From positions 1 through 64,000 of the forward strand of contig NZ_JACHWN010000007.1 in NCBI RefSeq assembly GCF_014191375.1: a stretch of 64,000 nucleotides of DNA, written 5' to 3'. Of the stretch, positions 1-8,220 are shown piece by piece. The stretch comes from Mesorhizobium sp. RMAD-H1. Its GTDB lineage: Bacteria; Pseudomonadota; Alphaproteobacteria; Rhizobiales; Rhizobiaceae. Position 1 is the stretch's first letter; each line of letters begins with the position of its first letter. A program made the position numbers and the translations under genes. The notes beneath the pieces are model-generated. The model saw nothing but the letters and a program-made list of their open reading frames with translations, had not been told where the DNA came from and searched no databases.

Positions 1-158
1 GCGCGGACTTCAGGTGAAAATTTGTTTGTTGTCTTGCTCATATCGGCTCCACTTTCTCAGAAGTTGGAGCCTCCGGCAAACCCGGCGCGGTTCAGGGTGT
101 TTTGCCGACCATGATACGAATAGCAGCTTCAGGGATTTGCGCTCTGGGACACTACCTC

Positions 159-189
159 TTGACTTAGAGTATACTCTAAGCCGTAGCTT
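159..189 (+). promoter_or_regulatory. MerR-type promoter with palindromic operator
   Basis: A -35 hexamer TTGACT (159-164) and a -10-like TAGCTT (184-189) are separated by exactly 19 bp, the over-long spacer typical of promoters activated by MerR-family proteins. An 18-bp perfect palindrome, CTTAGAGTATACTCTAAG (163-180), fills most of the spacer and touches the -35, as in soxS/merT promoters. It lies 40 bp before the MerR gene that starts at 220, so autoregulation and control of the two genes behind it are inferred. Nothing gene-like was seen in bases 1-158. Confidence 0.8.
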
Positions 190-219
190 CCTGTGCGTCG
201 TGACGAAAGAAGGGCATTT

Positions 220-648
220 ATGAAGATTGGCGAACTGGCGAAGCGTTCGGGACTGTCGGCCCATACCATCCGTTATTATGAGCGGATCGGGCTGCTTCCC
301 CATGCCGACAGGGACCAATCGGGCCAACGTGACTACGACGCATCGACCCTGATCTGGATAGAATTTCTCGGCCGTCTCAAAACGACCGGGATGCCTATCC
401 GGGAAATGCTGCGCTACGCAGCCTTACGGGAGCGCGGCGTCGACACGGAGGCGGAGCGCCGCGCGCTGCTCGAACAGCACCGCGAGCGTGTCCGCGCGCA
501 TCTGGCCGAACTGCAAGCCTGCCTTCTCGTCCTCGACACCAAGATTGCCGGATATGCCGGCAAGGATCAGAGGATGAAAGAATATGACGCATCAATCCCC
601 CAACGCAGGCGAAAGCCGACTGGAACGCGGCAAGCGGGCGCTCGCTGA
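220..648 (+). CDS. MerR family transcriptional regulator
   Basis: A 142-residue cytoplasmic DNA-binding regulator. Residues 1-70 form the winged MerR HTH (MKIGELAKRSGLSAHTIRYY, then ERIGLLP and a GQRDYD wing), followed by a long helix (about 85-120) for antiparallel dimerisation. No cysteine cluster suggests metal sensing, so the ligand is unknown. I chose ATG 220; a GTG at 193 would add nine residues not typical of the family. It carries a canonical MerR operator/promoter just upstream. The C-terminal 30 residues are basic and unlike family consensus, and they overlap the next gene by 65 bp. The family call is firm; the signal is not known. Confidence 0.9.
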   Translation: MKIGELAKRSGLSAHTIRYYERIGLLPHADRDQSGQRDYDASTLIWIEFLGRLKTTGMPIREMLRYAALRERGVDTEAERRALLEQHRERVRAHLAELQACLLVLDTKIAGYAGKDQRMKEYDASIPQRRRKPTGTRQAGAR

Positions 649-1003
649 AATCGACGGCGAGGCAGGCAACAACGTCATTGCCGCTCTGGCCGACATCGCG
701 CCGGACTTCGCGCGTTACCTGTTCGAATTTCCATTCGGCGACATTTACAGCCGTCCCGGCCTCGATCTGCGTGCCCGCGAAATCGCCACCATCGCGGCGC
801 TGACCGCGATGGGAACCGCAACCCCGCAACTCAAGGTCCACATAGAAGCTGCCCTAAATGTCGGGCTGACCAAGGATGAAATCACCGAAATCATCATGCA
901 GATGGCGGTCTATGCGGGTTTTCCCGCAGCACTCAACGGGCTGTTCGCGGCCAAGGAGGTGTTCACCGCCCGGTTTCCCGTCGAGCAGGAGGAAGCGGCA
1001 TGA
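584..1003 (+). CDS. Carboxymuconolactone decarboxylase (CMD) family protein
   Basis: A 139-residue protein of the CMD/AhpD-like all-alpha fold. It contains the family core LDLRAREIATIAALTAMG and the following helix with QLKVHIEAALNVGLTKDEI and EIIMQMAVYAGFPAALNG. No CxxC pair is present, so it resembles gamma-carboxymuconolactone decarboxylase rather than the peroxidase AhpD; the substrate is unknown. It begins inside the 3' end of the merR gene (65-bp overlap in another frame) and ends in an ATGA overlap with the secreted propeller gene, so the three genes form one transcript. MerR-CMD pairs are common in proteobacteria, and detoxification is an inference. Confidence 0.85.
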   Translation: MTHQSPNAGESRLERGKRALAEIDGEAGNNVIAALADIAPDFARYLFEFPFGDIYSRPGLDLRAREIATIAALTAMGTATPQLKVHIEAALNVGLTKDEITEIIMQMAVYAGFPAALNGLFAAKEVFTARFPVEQEEAA

Positions 1004-1830
1004 TGAAGTTTCTTCGCACCTTGACCGCCGCCGGCGCGCTCGCGCTCGTCGCGATTTCCGGCTCGCCGATTGCAGCTCCAACCGCCGCATGCGCAAACCC
1101 CGCCACGCCTGAAAAGCTATGGGGCGGCTTCAACTCGCCAGTTGGCATGGCCTTCGACGCGGCGGGGAATCTGTTTGTGGCGGAATGGGGCGCGGGCCGT
1201 GTCTCGCGCATCGATCCTGCCGGAAACCGTACCACTTTCGCGGATGGGCTTTCCGGCCCCTCCGGGCTGACGGTGGGCCCTGATGGTGCGATCTACGTTG
1301 CATCCTATTCGCGCGATGAGGTCTATCGCTTCACGCCGGCAGGAGAACGCAGCGTGCATGTGACCGGCCTTGCGACACCGGCCGGGCTTAGCTTCGACAG
1401 ATCGGGCCGGCTGCTGATCGCCAACCGCCGCACCAACCAGATTCTCACCGTGACCGGGAGTGGCAATCTGGAACCTGTCATCGACGGCTTGCAAACGCCG
1501 GTCGGGGCCGTCCAGACGCCGGACAATGGCTATGTCGTGTCCAACATCGGCGGCGGGGTTACGATCCTGCGCCCGGATGGCTCACGCGTCGAGGCCGGCG
1601 AGGCGTTCGGCACGCCCGGTCCCGGCGTAGCAATGACGAAAGGCGGCCGCGTGTTCGTGGTGGATTATGGTGGAACGACCGTGCGGGAAATTCTGTCGAA
1701 TGGGCAATCCCGTGTCATCGCGGACGGGCTGCGAAGCCCGGTCGGCTTGGTAGTCGCTCCTGACGGAGCATCTTTGCTCACTGCCGCTTGGGGCGATGGA
1801 ACGATCTACCGGATTCCGCTCTCAAACTAG
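1000..1830 (+). CDS. Secreted NHL/SMP-30-like beta-propeller protein
   Basis: A 276-residue protein with a cleavable signal peptide (MMKFLRTLTAAGALALVAI, cleavage near residue 32). It is followed by about six repeats of the type SPVGMAFDAAGNLFVAEWGA, SGPSGLTVGPDGAIYVASYS and RSPVGLVVAPDGASLLTAAW, the G-x-D-x-x-G-x-l-y-V-a pattern of NHL and SMP-30/gluconolactonase propellers. It is probably periplasmic. The start overlaps the CMD stop as ATGA, so translation is coupled. No catalytic metal-site residues can be assigned with certainty, so lactonase activity is only possible. Confidence 0.85.
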   Translation: MMKFLRTLTAAGALALVAISGSPIAAPTAACANPATPEKLWGGFNSPVGMAFDAAGNLFVAEWGAGRVSRIDPAGNRTTFADGLSGPSGLTVGPDGAIYVASYSRDEVYRFTPAGERSVHVTGLATPAGLSFDRSGRLLIANRRTNQILTVTGSGNLEPVIDGLQTPVGAVQTPDNGYVVSNIGGGVTILRPDGSRVEAGEAFGTPGPGVAMTKGGRVFVVDYGGTTVREILSNGQSRVIADGLRSPVGLVVAPDGASLLTAAWGDGTIYRIPLSN

Positions 1831-1919
1831 GTTGGGTGGTCGCCAAGAAATTCCCAAACGCGCACCGACGATCTCCCCCATTGCAAAGGCGGCAGGCATG
1901 TCGTGAAGCGTGGTGCTGG

Positions 1920-1947
1920 ATCATCCGCACCCAACGGTGCGGATGAT
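1920..1947. terminator. 12-bp hairpin between convergent genes
   Basis: ATCATCCGCACC (1920-1931) and GGTGCGGATGAT (1936-1947) form a perfect 12-bp stem with a CAAC loop. It sits between the ends of the propeller gene (+) and the RidA gene (-), where a bidirectional terminator is expected. Neither side has a T-tract, so intrinsic termination is not certain; a mRNA-stabilising hairpin is the alternative. Confidence 0.5.
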
Positions 1948-1989
1948 GTTGCCCAAAAGGCGGGCACGTGGAGCCCATCTGCTGGTTCG

Positions 1990-2430
1990 TCAGTCGAGAA
2001 CGACCACGGCCTCGACCTCGAAGAGCATCGGGTCGATGGCAAGCCTGGGAACCGGAACCAGCGTTTGCGCCGGCAGGGTCTCGCCGAACACTTCGATCAC
2101 GCTCCTGGTCAGGATGTCCAGCTTGGACATTTCATGATCGACAACGAAAACCGTCAGCTTGGCCACCTGATCGGGCCGTGCGCCGATCCCTCCGAGCACG
2201 GCGACCAAGTTGGCGTAGGCTTGCTCGACCTGTGCCGCGAAATCTGGCGACAAACCTCCCGTGGCGTCCTGGCCGCCCTGTCCGGAGATGTAGGCAATCC
2301 GGGCATTGGGGGACGTAATCACCGCCGTGCTGTAGCCGTTCGGCGTTGGGTCATAGAGGTTCTGTGGGTTGACGATGGTCAGCTTGCGGTCGTTCTCGCT
2401 GCCCGTCGCGGGCGGAAGTCCGGTGGTCAT
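1990..2430 (-). CDS. RidA (YjgF/UK114) family protein
   Basis: A 146-residue RidA-fold protein. Family members are trimers that hydrolyse reactive enamine/imine intermediates. Family features include YISGQGGQDATGGLSPDFAAQVEQAY, cited here as its parts YISGQGG and DFAAQVEQAY, then ANLVAVLGGIGA, and the end LFEVEAVVVLD. The archetype's catalytic arginine region (VPRLA) is present as VPVPRLAIDP. The start at 2430 has GGAG about 11 nt upstream; a start at 2475 would add a hydrophobic stretch that could act as a signal peptide, so a periplasmic form cannot be excluded. It is divergent from the WYL regulator at 2630, suggesting control by it. Confidence 0.88.
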   Translation of the reverse strand: MTTGLPPATGSENDRKLTIVNPQNLYDPTPNGYSTAVITSPNARIAYISGQGGQDATGGLSPDFAAQVEQAYANLVAVLGGIGARPDQVAKLTVFVVDHEMSKLDILTRSVIEVFGETLPAQTLVPVPRLAIDPMLFEVEAVVVLD

Positions 2431-2629
2431 GGTGAATAGTGCTCCAATAAATAGATGGTTGATGGCGCGTGACACGGTTTCATGAGCACGCAGGGTCTGT
2501 TTCGGTTCAAGCTCCCGACCTTGAAATCAGGTCGGAGTCGCCATCGGGGTGTTGCCTGCTCCTGGCCGACGCCGGGACATTATGCGGCCATACCTGTCAA
2601 TTAATGTCAGGTTGGATTATGCTTTTCAG

Positions 2630-3598
2630 ATGCGTGCAAGCCGCCTTCTATCCATTCTGACGACCCTGCAAGCGAAGGGGCACGTTACTGCCCAGGCACT
2701 CGCCGACGAGTGCGAGGTTTCGCTGCGCACGATCTATCGAGACGTCGATGCGCTGAGTGCGGCCGGCATTCCGATCTACAGCGAGCGGGGCAGCAGCGGC
2801 GGTTATCGGCTGCTCGACGGCTACCGGGTCCGCCTGAATGGCCTATCCTCGACGGAAGCCGAGGCCCTATTCCTGGCGGGGCTCACGCGTCAGGCGGCGG
2901 ATATGGGATTGGGTCCCGCTGCGGTCAGCGCACGCAAAAAGCTTCTGGCTGCGTTGCCGGAGAATATGCGGCCCGGTGCGATCAGGGCGCGCTTCCATCT
3001 TGATGCGCCGGCCTGGTTCGCCGAAGGAGAAACCCTGGCTCACCTGCCGCTCGTTGCCGATGCGGTGTGGAACGAGCGCCCCATACGCATGCGTTATCAG
3101 AGGCGGGAAGCAGAAAAACAACGCAGGGTCGAGCCGCTTGGAATCGTCCTGAAAGGGGGCGTCTGGTATCTGGTTGCTCAAGCCGGTGGCAGCACGCGCA
3201 CTTACCGCATTTCCCGGATTCGGGAGCTGGATGTGCTCGATGATCGCTTCGAATATCCGAAGGCGTTCGACCTCGAGGCATACTGGACCGAGAGCACTCG
3301 GCGCTATGAGGCAGGGCTTCATCCGAACCAGGCTGAAATTCGCCTCTCGCCTTGGGCCATTAAAGTGATGGACGAATTTCTGCCTCCTTACGTTCGCACG
3401 GGGGCTGTGGTTTCCAAGGAAGCTGACGAGCAGGGCTGGCGGCGGGTCACCCTGTCCGTTGGTTCTGTCGCGCACGCAGCAATGGAGATCCTACGCTTTG
3501 GCGCCGACGCCGAGGTCGTCGGACCGCCGGAGCTTCGCGCCAAAATGGCGGAGGTCGTGGGCTCTTTGGCAAAAGTCTATGCTGGTGATCGGAAGTAG
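2630..3598 (+). CDS. YafY-type HTH/WYL domain transcriptional regulator
   Basis: A 322-residue regulator. The N-terminal HTH_11 domain (about 1-60) shows MRASRLLSILTTLQAKGHVT, LADECEVSLRTIYRDVDAL and a GSSGGYRL wing. The middle WYL ligand-binding domain shows RMRYQRREAEKQRRVEPLGIV (quoted in part) with GGVWYLVAQ, and a WCX-like C-terminal domain follows (about 240-322). Start chosen at ATG 2630, where the conserved HTH begins. It is divergent from the RidA gene. The 200-bp spacer contains a repeated TGTCA (2597-2610 region) that might be part of an operator. Confidence 0.88.
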   Translation: MRASRLLSILTTLQAKGHVTAQALADECEVSLRTIYRDVDALSAAGIPIYSERGSSGGYRLLDGYRVRLNGLSSTEAEALFLAGLTRQAADMGLGPAAVSARKKLLAALPENMRPGAIRARFHLDAPAWFAEGETLAHLPLVADAVWNERPIRMRYQRREAEKQRRVEPLGIVLKGGVWYLVAQAGGSTRTYRISRIRELDVLDDRFEYPKAFDLEAYWTESTRRYEAGLHPNQAEIRLSPWAIKVMDEFLPPYVRTGAVVSKEADEQGWRRVTLSVGSVAHAAMEILRFGADAEVVGPPELRAKMAEVVGSLAKVYAGDRK

Positions 3599-3753
3599 CA
3601 CCGCGCCGGGCGAAGTTCTGCTTACTGGCTCGCGATTCAAAAACATTAACCGCTGCAACGGGGTTCACAACGGAACGGCAGCTTATCGCTGAGGTCGCAC
3701 CGGAACCGGACCAACTGCATATGTGCCCGAGATGTAGCTCGCAGCAGAATAGC

Positions 3754-5196
3754 TCAGCAAGGCCGGCTTCGGGCGAGGATCTGCACCGCCCGGACGATCT
3801 GCGCCTCGTCCAGCGCCGCATAGCCGAGACGAAAAGCTTGCGGCGCCGGGCCGTCCAGCACGAAGCGGGCGCCAGGTAGAAGGGCCAGGCCCGACTGCCC
3901 GGCCCGCCCAGCCCAGAGATCCGCCGGCACCTCCTGACTGCGCAGCCAAAGCGCCAGCCCGCCGGCGGGCAGATCAAAGGCTACCCGCTCGCCCAGATGT
4001 TCCGACAAGGCTGCGGCCAGAAAATCGCGGCGGGTGCGATAAATCCGACGCGCCTTGCGCGCATGGCGCCCGATTTCTCCGTCGCGGATCAGTTCGGCCA
4101 AGGCGGCTTCCAGCGGCGCGTCTCCCTGCCGGTCGATCGCGGCCCTCGCCGCGGCCATGCGCGCCAGCAAAGGCTCCGGGGCCATGGCATAGCCCAGCCG
4201 GATGCCAGGAGAGAGCAGTTTTGAGAGCGATCCGACATAGATCAGCGGCAGCTCCGATGGGGCACGGGCCGCAAGCGGCAGGACCGGGTGGCCCTCGAAG
4301 CGGTACTCATGGTCGTAATCGTCCTCGATGAGCACGATGCCATGGCGCTGCGCCAGTTCCAGAAGCTGTAGCCGCCGCGCCGCGCCCATGGTCACCGTGG
4401 TCGGATATTGGTGGTGGGGTGTCACATAGACAGCCTCGATGCGCGGATCGGTTGCCAGCGCGGCCTCCAACGCGGCGACAGACAGGCCGCCGGCATCGAC
4501 CGGGACGCCGCGAACCTCGGCGCCCGCGGCGCGGAAGGCCTCCCAAGCGAGTGGATAGCCGGGCTCTTCCACAACAATAACCTGACCGGGTTCGATCACT
4601 GCCTTAGCCGCCAGAAACAGCGCCATCTGACTGCCGCGCGCGATCAGCAATCGCGCCGGATCCGCGACCACACCCCGGTCGGAGGCGAGATAGGCGGCCA
4701 GCGCCTGACGCAGGATAAGCGTGCCGCGCGCGTCACCGTAGTCAGCGCCGGCACGAAAGGCCGGAGACAACAAAGCCCGGCGGAAAGCCCGCGCCAGCGC
4801 CTTGTCCGGCACCAGCTTTGGGTCAGGCGCACCATCTGTGAAGGCCAAGGCCGGGCGAACCGCCACTGGCTCGTCCGGGACGGGAACGACAAGCGGCGCC
4901 TCCATACCCTGCGGCAGATCCTGCGCAACGAATGTTCCGCGCGCGGGCACGGCCTGAAGCCAACCTTGTGTCAGCAGTTCCTGATAGGCGGCGTCGACCG
5001 TATTGCGATGCACTCCCAATTCCCGCGCCAGCGCGCGCGTTCCGGGCAGACGGGCACCGGGCGTCAAACGGCCACGAATGATGTCGCGCGTGATCGCCTC
5101 GGCAATCGCCAGGAAGCGGGGACCCCGCGGTTTCTCCTCGATAATCAGGGCAAGTGGGTCAGGCGCCACGTCAACCGGCCTATCTGATTTCTCCAA
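3754..5196 (-). CDS. pdxR: MocR/PdxR family GntR-aminotransferase fusion regulator
   Basis: A 480-residue fusion. Residues 20-90 are a GntR winged helix (LAREL GVHRN TVDAAYQELL), then a linker, then a fold-type I aminotransferase domain (about 115-475). The PLP-binding lysine is K326 in SLSKLLSPGIRLG; EDDYDHEYRF (about 291-300) supplies the PLP-ring aspartate and YDHEYR motif typical of MocR proteins. PdxR subfamily members sense PLP and control pyridoxal kinase or PLP synthase. Here the divergent operon 62 bp away ends in a pyridoxal kinase, which supports the PdxR label. The start appears to be TTG 5196; no in-frame ATG lies upstream before a stop. Confidence 0.88.
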   Translation of the reverse strand: MEKSDRPVDVAPDPLALIIEEKPRGPRFLAIAEAITRDIIRGRLTPGARLPGTRALARELGVHRNTVDAAYQELLTQGWLQAVPARGTFVAQDLPQGMEAPLVVPVPDEPVAVRPALAFTDGAPDPKLVPDKALARAFRRALLSPAFRAGADYGDARGTLILRQALAAYLASDRGVVADPARLLIARGSQMALFLAAKAVIEPGQVIVVEEPGYPLAWEAFRAAGAEVRGVPVDAGGLSVAALEAALATDPRIEAVYVTPHHQYPTTVTMGAARRLQLLELAQRHGIVLIEDDYDHEYRFEGHPVLPLAARAPSELPLIYVGSLSKLLSPGIRLGYAMAPEPLLARMAAARAAIDRQGDAPLEAALAELIRDGEIGRHARKARRIYRTRRDFLAAALSEHLGERVAFDLPAGGLALWLRSQEVPADLWAGRAGQSGLALLPGARFVLDGPAPQAFRLGYAALDEAQIVRAVQILARSRPC

Positions 5197-5258
5197 ACTG
5201 GCTCTTTTTCATAGACCGGACAATTGCGAGACGGTAGCGAAAACGCAAGAGGACTTGT

Positions 5259-5957
5259 ATGTCGAAATCCGCCCTGATCCTGCGCCACCTCGCCTTCGAG
5301 GATCTCGGCAGCTTTGCCCCCGTTCTGGAAGAGGAAGGCTATCGGCTAGTCCATGCCGAAGGCGGAATAGATCCCCTGCCCGACCCGCTAAGCGCCGATC
5401 TCGTGGTAGTCCTCGGCGGCCCGATCGGCGTGAATGACCGGCAGGCCTATCCTTGTATGAAGGCGGAACGCGACTGGCTTGTCCCGCGCCTTGCGGCCGG
5501 CCGTCCGACACTGGGGCTCTGCCTTGGCGCACAGCTCATGGCGGCGGCGCTTGGCGCAAGGGTTGCACCCATGCCAGGCAAGGAAATCGGCTTCGCTCCG
5601 CTGACGCTGACGGAGGCCGGACGTAGGAGGCCGCTCCGGGCCCTTGAGGATGTGCCGGTCCTGCATTGGCACGGCGAGACTTTCGATACGCCCGCCAATG
5701 CGGAAAACCTCGCAACGACAGAGTCCTGCGCCACGCAGGCCTTCGCGATAGGGCCAACCATTCTGGGGCTGCAATTCCACCCCGAGGCCGGCGAACTGCC
5801 CGCCTTCGAACGCTGGCTGATCGGCCACAGCGTGGAACTGGCACAGGCGGGCATTGCTCCAGAGGGCCTGCGTCGCGCTGCCAGGGAATGCGGACCCGCA
5901 CTGACGGTCGCCGGACAATCCATGCTAAGAGCGTGGCTACAGGACCTGCCGGCATGA
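5259..5957 (+). CDS. Class I glutamine amidotransferase-like protein (GuaA N-domain type)
   Basis: A 232-residue stand-alone type 1 glutamine amidotransferase. The nucleophile elbow GLCLGAQLMA (Cys88) and the LQFHPEAGE motif (His174, Glu176) complete the catalytic triad. It lacks the ATP-pyrophosphatase half of GMP synthase. The ammonia acceptor is unknown. It is first in a three-gene unit (amidotransferase, MOSC, pyridoxal kinase) in which successive genes overlap by ATGA. A good SD (AAGAGGA) precedes ATG 5259. Control by PdxR is inferred from the divergent arrangement. Confidence 0.88.
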   Translation: MSKSALILRHLAFEDLGSFAPVLEEEGYRLVHAEGGIDPLPDPLSADLVVVLGGPIGVNDRQAYPCMKAERDWLVPRLAAGRPTLGLCLGAQLMAAALGARVAPMPGKEIGFAPLTLTEAGRRRPLRALEDVPVLHWHGETFDTPANAENLATTESCATQAFAIGPTILGLQFHPEAGELPAFERWLIGHSVELAQAGIAPEGLRRAARECGPALTVAGQSMLRAWLQDLPA

Positions 5958-6634
5958 CCGCAATCACGCTTCTGACCGGCCGCGCCAGGCCTCTGCCCGG
6001 CAGCGGCGCCCTGAGTGGGATCGTGAAAATACCGGTGGACCGGCCGCTGGCACTCGGCCCCGAAGGGCTGGAAAGCGACGAGCAGGCTGACCGGTGTGTG
6101 CATGGTGGCGTCGAGAAGGCGGTGCATCATTATCCGCTCGAGCATTATGCCCTCTGGCGCAAGGAACTCGGGGATCTGCCGCCGCTCTCCGCGCCGGGCG
6201 GATTCGGTGGGAACATCTCGGCGCCTGGCCTGACCGAAGCCAGTGTCGCCGTTGGAGACATCTTCCGGCTTGGCACGGCGCTCGTGCAGGTATCGCAGGG
6301 GCGGCAACCATGCTGGAAGCTCAACCACCGGTTCGACGTGCCGGACATGGCCCGCCGGGTGCAGCAGAGCGGCCGCACCGGCTGGTATTATCGTGTCCTT
6401 GAGCCGGGCAGCGTGGCCCCAAACGATCGGCTGGAACTGATCGACCGCATCGTGCCAGGCTGGACCCTACAGCGGCTCTGGCACGCGCTCTATGTCGACC
6501 GGCTGAATTCAAGCGAGCTCAAGGGCATCGCTGCGCTCGACGTTCTGGCTGAGGGCTGGCGCAAATATGCGGTCCGGCGCCTGGAAAGCGGCCGGGTCGA
6601 GGACTGGAGCGGAAGACTGGACGGCAAAGCATGA
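5954..6634 (+). CDS. MOSC domain-containing protein (YiiM-like)
   Basis: A 226-residue MOSC protein. It has the conserved VHGGVEKAVHHYPLEHY segment (about 50-67), FGGNISAPGLTEASVAVGD and the cysteine motif VSQGRQPCWKL (Cys about 120). MOSC domains bind pterin-molybdenum cofactor and carry sulfur; YiiM-like members reduce N-hydroxylated bases such as 6-hydroxylaminopurine with electrons from partner flavoproteins. The start ATG at 5954 overlaps the amidotransferase stop by 4 bp and the stop overlaps pdxY by 4 bp, so the three are translationally coupled. Whether this one handles N-hydroxylated substrates is inference. Confidence 0.85.
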   Translation: MTAITLLTGRARPLPGSGALSGIVKIPVDRPLALGPEGLESDEQADRCVHGGVEKAVHHYPLEHYALWRKELGDLPPLSAPGGFGGNISAPGLTEASVAVGDIFRLGTALVQVSQGRQPCWKLNHRFDVPDMARRVQQSGRTGWYYRVLEPGSVAPNDRLELIDRIVPGWTLQRLWHALYVDRLNSSELKGIAALDVLAEGWRKYAVRRLESGRVEDWSGRLDGKA

Positions 6635-7479
6635 CCCGCCCCCCTTTCGTGATCTCGATCCAGAGTCAGGTGGTTTTCGGCCATGTCGGCAACTCGGCAG
6701 CCCTATTTCCGATGCAGGCGGCGGGGCTGGAGGTGGCGGCGATTCCTACCGTGATCTTCTCAAACACACCCGATTACCCGACCCTACGCGGCCGTGCCTT
6801 GCCGCCGGAATTCTTTTCCGATCTGTTGCAGGGCGCGCGTGAGCGGGGACTGCCAGAACGGGCGGATTTCATCCTGACCGGTTATATCGGCTCGCTCGAC
6901 GTGGCATTGATGGCGGCGGATTTCGTGGCGGAGGCGAAGGCCATGAACCCTGGCCTCACCTATCTCTGCGATCCGGTCATGGGCGATGCGGGGCCCGGAC
7001 TCTATGTGCCGGAGGCCGTTGCCGATGTGATGCGGGAACGGTTGCTGCCGATGGCCGATATCGCAACACCGAATCCGTTCGAACTGAACTGGTTGACCGG
7101 CCACGAAGTCGCGACGCTGGCGGATCTGAAAACCGCGCGGCAGACCTTGCGCATCGCGCCCGACGCCCGGCTGATCGCCACCGGCTGCGCATTGGAAGAC
7201 ACGCCCGGTGGCTATATCGAAAGCGTTATCCTCGGCACTGAAGGTTTGAGCCGCCATCCGACGGAGCACCTGCCCATCGCCCTTCCCGGCACCGGCGATC
7301 TCTTCGCCGCCCTGATCATCGTGGGACTGGCGCGCGGGATGGCCCTGCCCCAAACGGTCGAGATCGCGCAGAGCCTTACCTCCCGCGCGCTAAACCGCGC
7401 CAAGACGCTTGGCGCTGGCGAAGTCGTCCTCAACGAACCGGAATTCCGCCGCGCGCTACTGGCGCTCGATTGCGAATAA
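6631..7479 (+). CDS. pdxY: Pyridoxal kinase
   Basis: A 282-residue ribokinase-superfamily kinase that phosphorylates pyridoxal/pyridoxine to the 5'-phosphates. It begins with the PdxY/PdxK-type ISIQSQVVFGHVGNSAALFP, has YLCDPVMGDAGPGLYV and TPNPFELNWLTG in the middle, and ends with the anion hole/catalytic GTGDLFAALI (Asp about 224). Last gene in the PdxR-divergent unit, with ATGA overlap to the MOSC gene. The identity of the kinase supports a PLP-salvage role for the whole operon. Confidence 0.92.
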   Translation: MTRPPFVISIQSQVVFGHVGNSAALFPMQAAGLEVAAIPTVIFSNTPDYPTLRGRALPPEFFSDLLQGARERGLPERADFILTGYIGSLDVALMAADFVAEAKAMNPGLTYLCDPVMGDAGPGLYVPEAVADVMRERLLPMADIATPNPFELNWLTGHEVATLADLKTARQTLRIAPDARLIATGCALEDTPGGYIESVILGTEGLSRHPTEHLPIALPGTGDLFAALIIVGLARGMALPQTVEIAQSLTSRALNRAKTLGAGEVVLNEPEFRRALLALDCE

Positions 7480-7708
7480 GGAATGCTTCACTTTCGTTGA
7501 GAAGGTTGGCGATCCGCTTTCCGGAGAGAGAGGACGCATCCAGATCCTGTTAACAACATCGGGCTGCCGGTTCCTACCACCGAGCCCATTGGAGTAGGCC
7601 TGTCACACAGAGACCGATGCATAAAATGCAAAGAAACGTCTTCTAAGAATATTCGTCTTTCGTTGCCATGCTATGGAAAATATTCATCGCATGACGGAAG
7701 ATAGAACG

Positions 7709-8125
7709 ATGAATTGCAAAATATTACTGGCGTGTATGACGGCTTCTCTATTTTCTGTCTGCACCAATGCGACTGTCAAGATTGCTAATGCCCAGCCGCA
7801 GTCCTCTCCCTCAACTCTCATTACTCATCCAAAAATGGAACGGTACATCCTGAGTACAGCTGAGAAGCAGCGCGTCAGAAAAGGCGTCCTCGGATGGCTC
7901 AAGCATCCGGAAACTGCGCGGATTCGCCAAATTGCAGCTGTAAAGAACCGGGGGATTGTCACGGTCTGCGGATATCTGACTGCGCAGAATTTCTCCGACA
8001 AATATAAAGGATCTGTCCCATTTATCGGGACCCTCTTTAGCCGGGGTTTCGTGATGACGGGGGTAGCAATTGGAGACCAGACGGAAGTGGTGACGCGGAC
8101 TTGCAACCAAAACGTCTTTCAGTAA
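7709..8125 (+). CDS. Small secreted protein of unknown function
   Basis: A 138-residue protein I do not recognise. It has a signal peptide (MNCKILLACMTASLFSVC, cleavage near ANA-QPQ) and a mature part with KMERYILSTAEKQRVRKGVL and VKNRGIVTVCGYLTAQNFSDK, suggesting a small periplasmic alpha/beta domain with two cysteines. Start 7709 is chosen because GGAAG lies 8 nt upstream and the signal peptide begins there; an ATG at 7673 is also in frame. Local base composition (7.5-8.1 kb) is more AT-rich than the neighbours, so it may be horizontally acquired. It stands alone. Confidence 0.7.
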   Translation: MNCKILLACMTASLFSVCTNATVKIANAQPQSSPSTLITHPKMERYILSTAEKQRVRKGVLGWLKHPETARIRQIAAVKNRGIVTVCGYLTAQNFSDKYKGSVPFIGTLFSRGFVMTGVAIGDQTEVVTRTCNQNVFQ

Positions 8126-8220
8126 TCTTCTGCGATGGGCCTTTGCTCGGCAAGTCCCTTCGAGTGATCATCACGCCGCTGGGATCATGCTCTGTCGCCC
8201 AGCGGCTTTGAAGGGGTTGC

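Noticed and set aside
10..327. Minus-strand frame at the left edge
   Set aside because: It overlaps the MerR promoter and the 5' end of the MerR gene and resembles no protein family.
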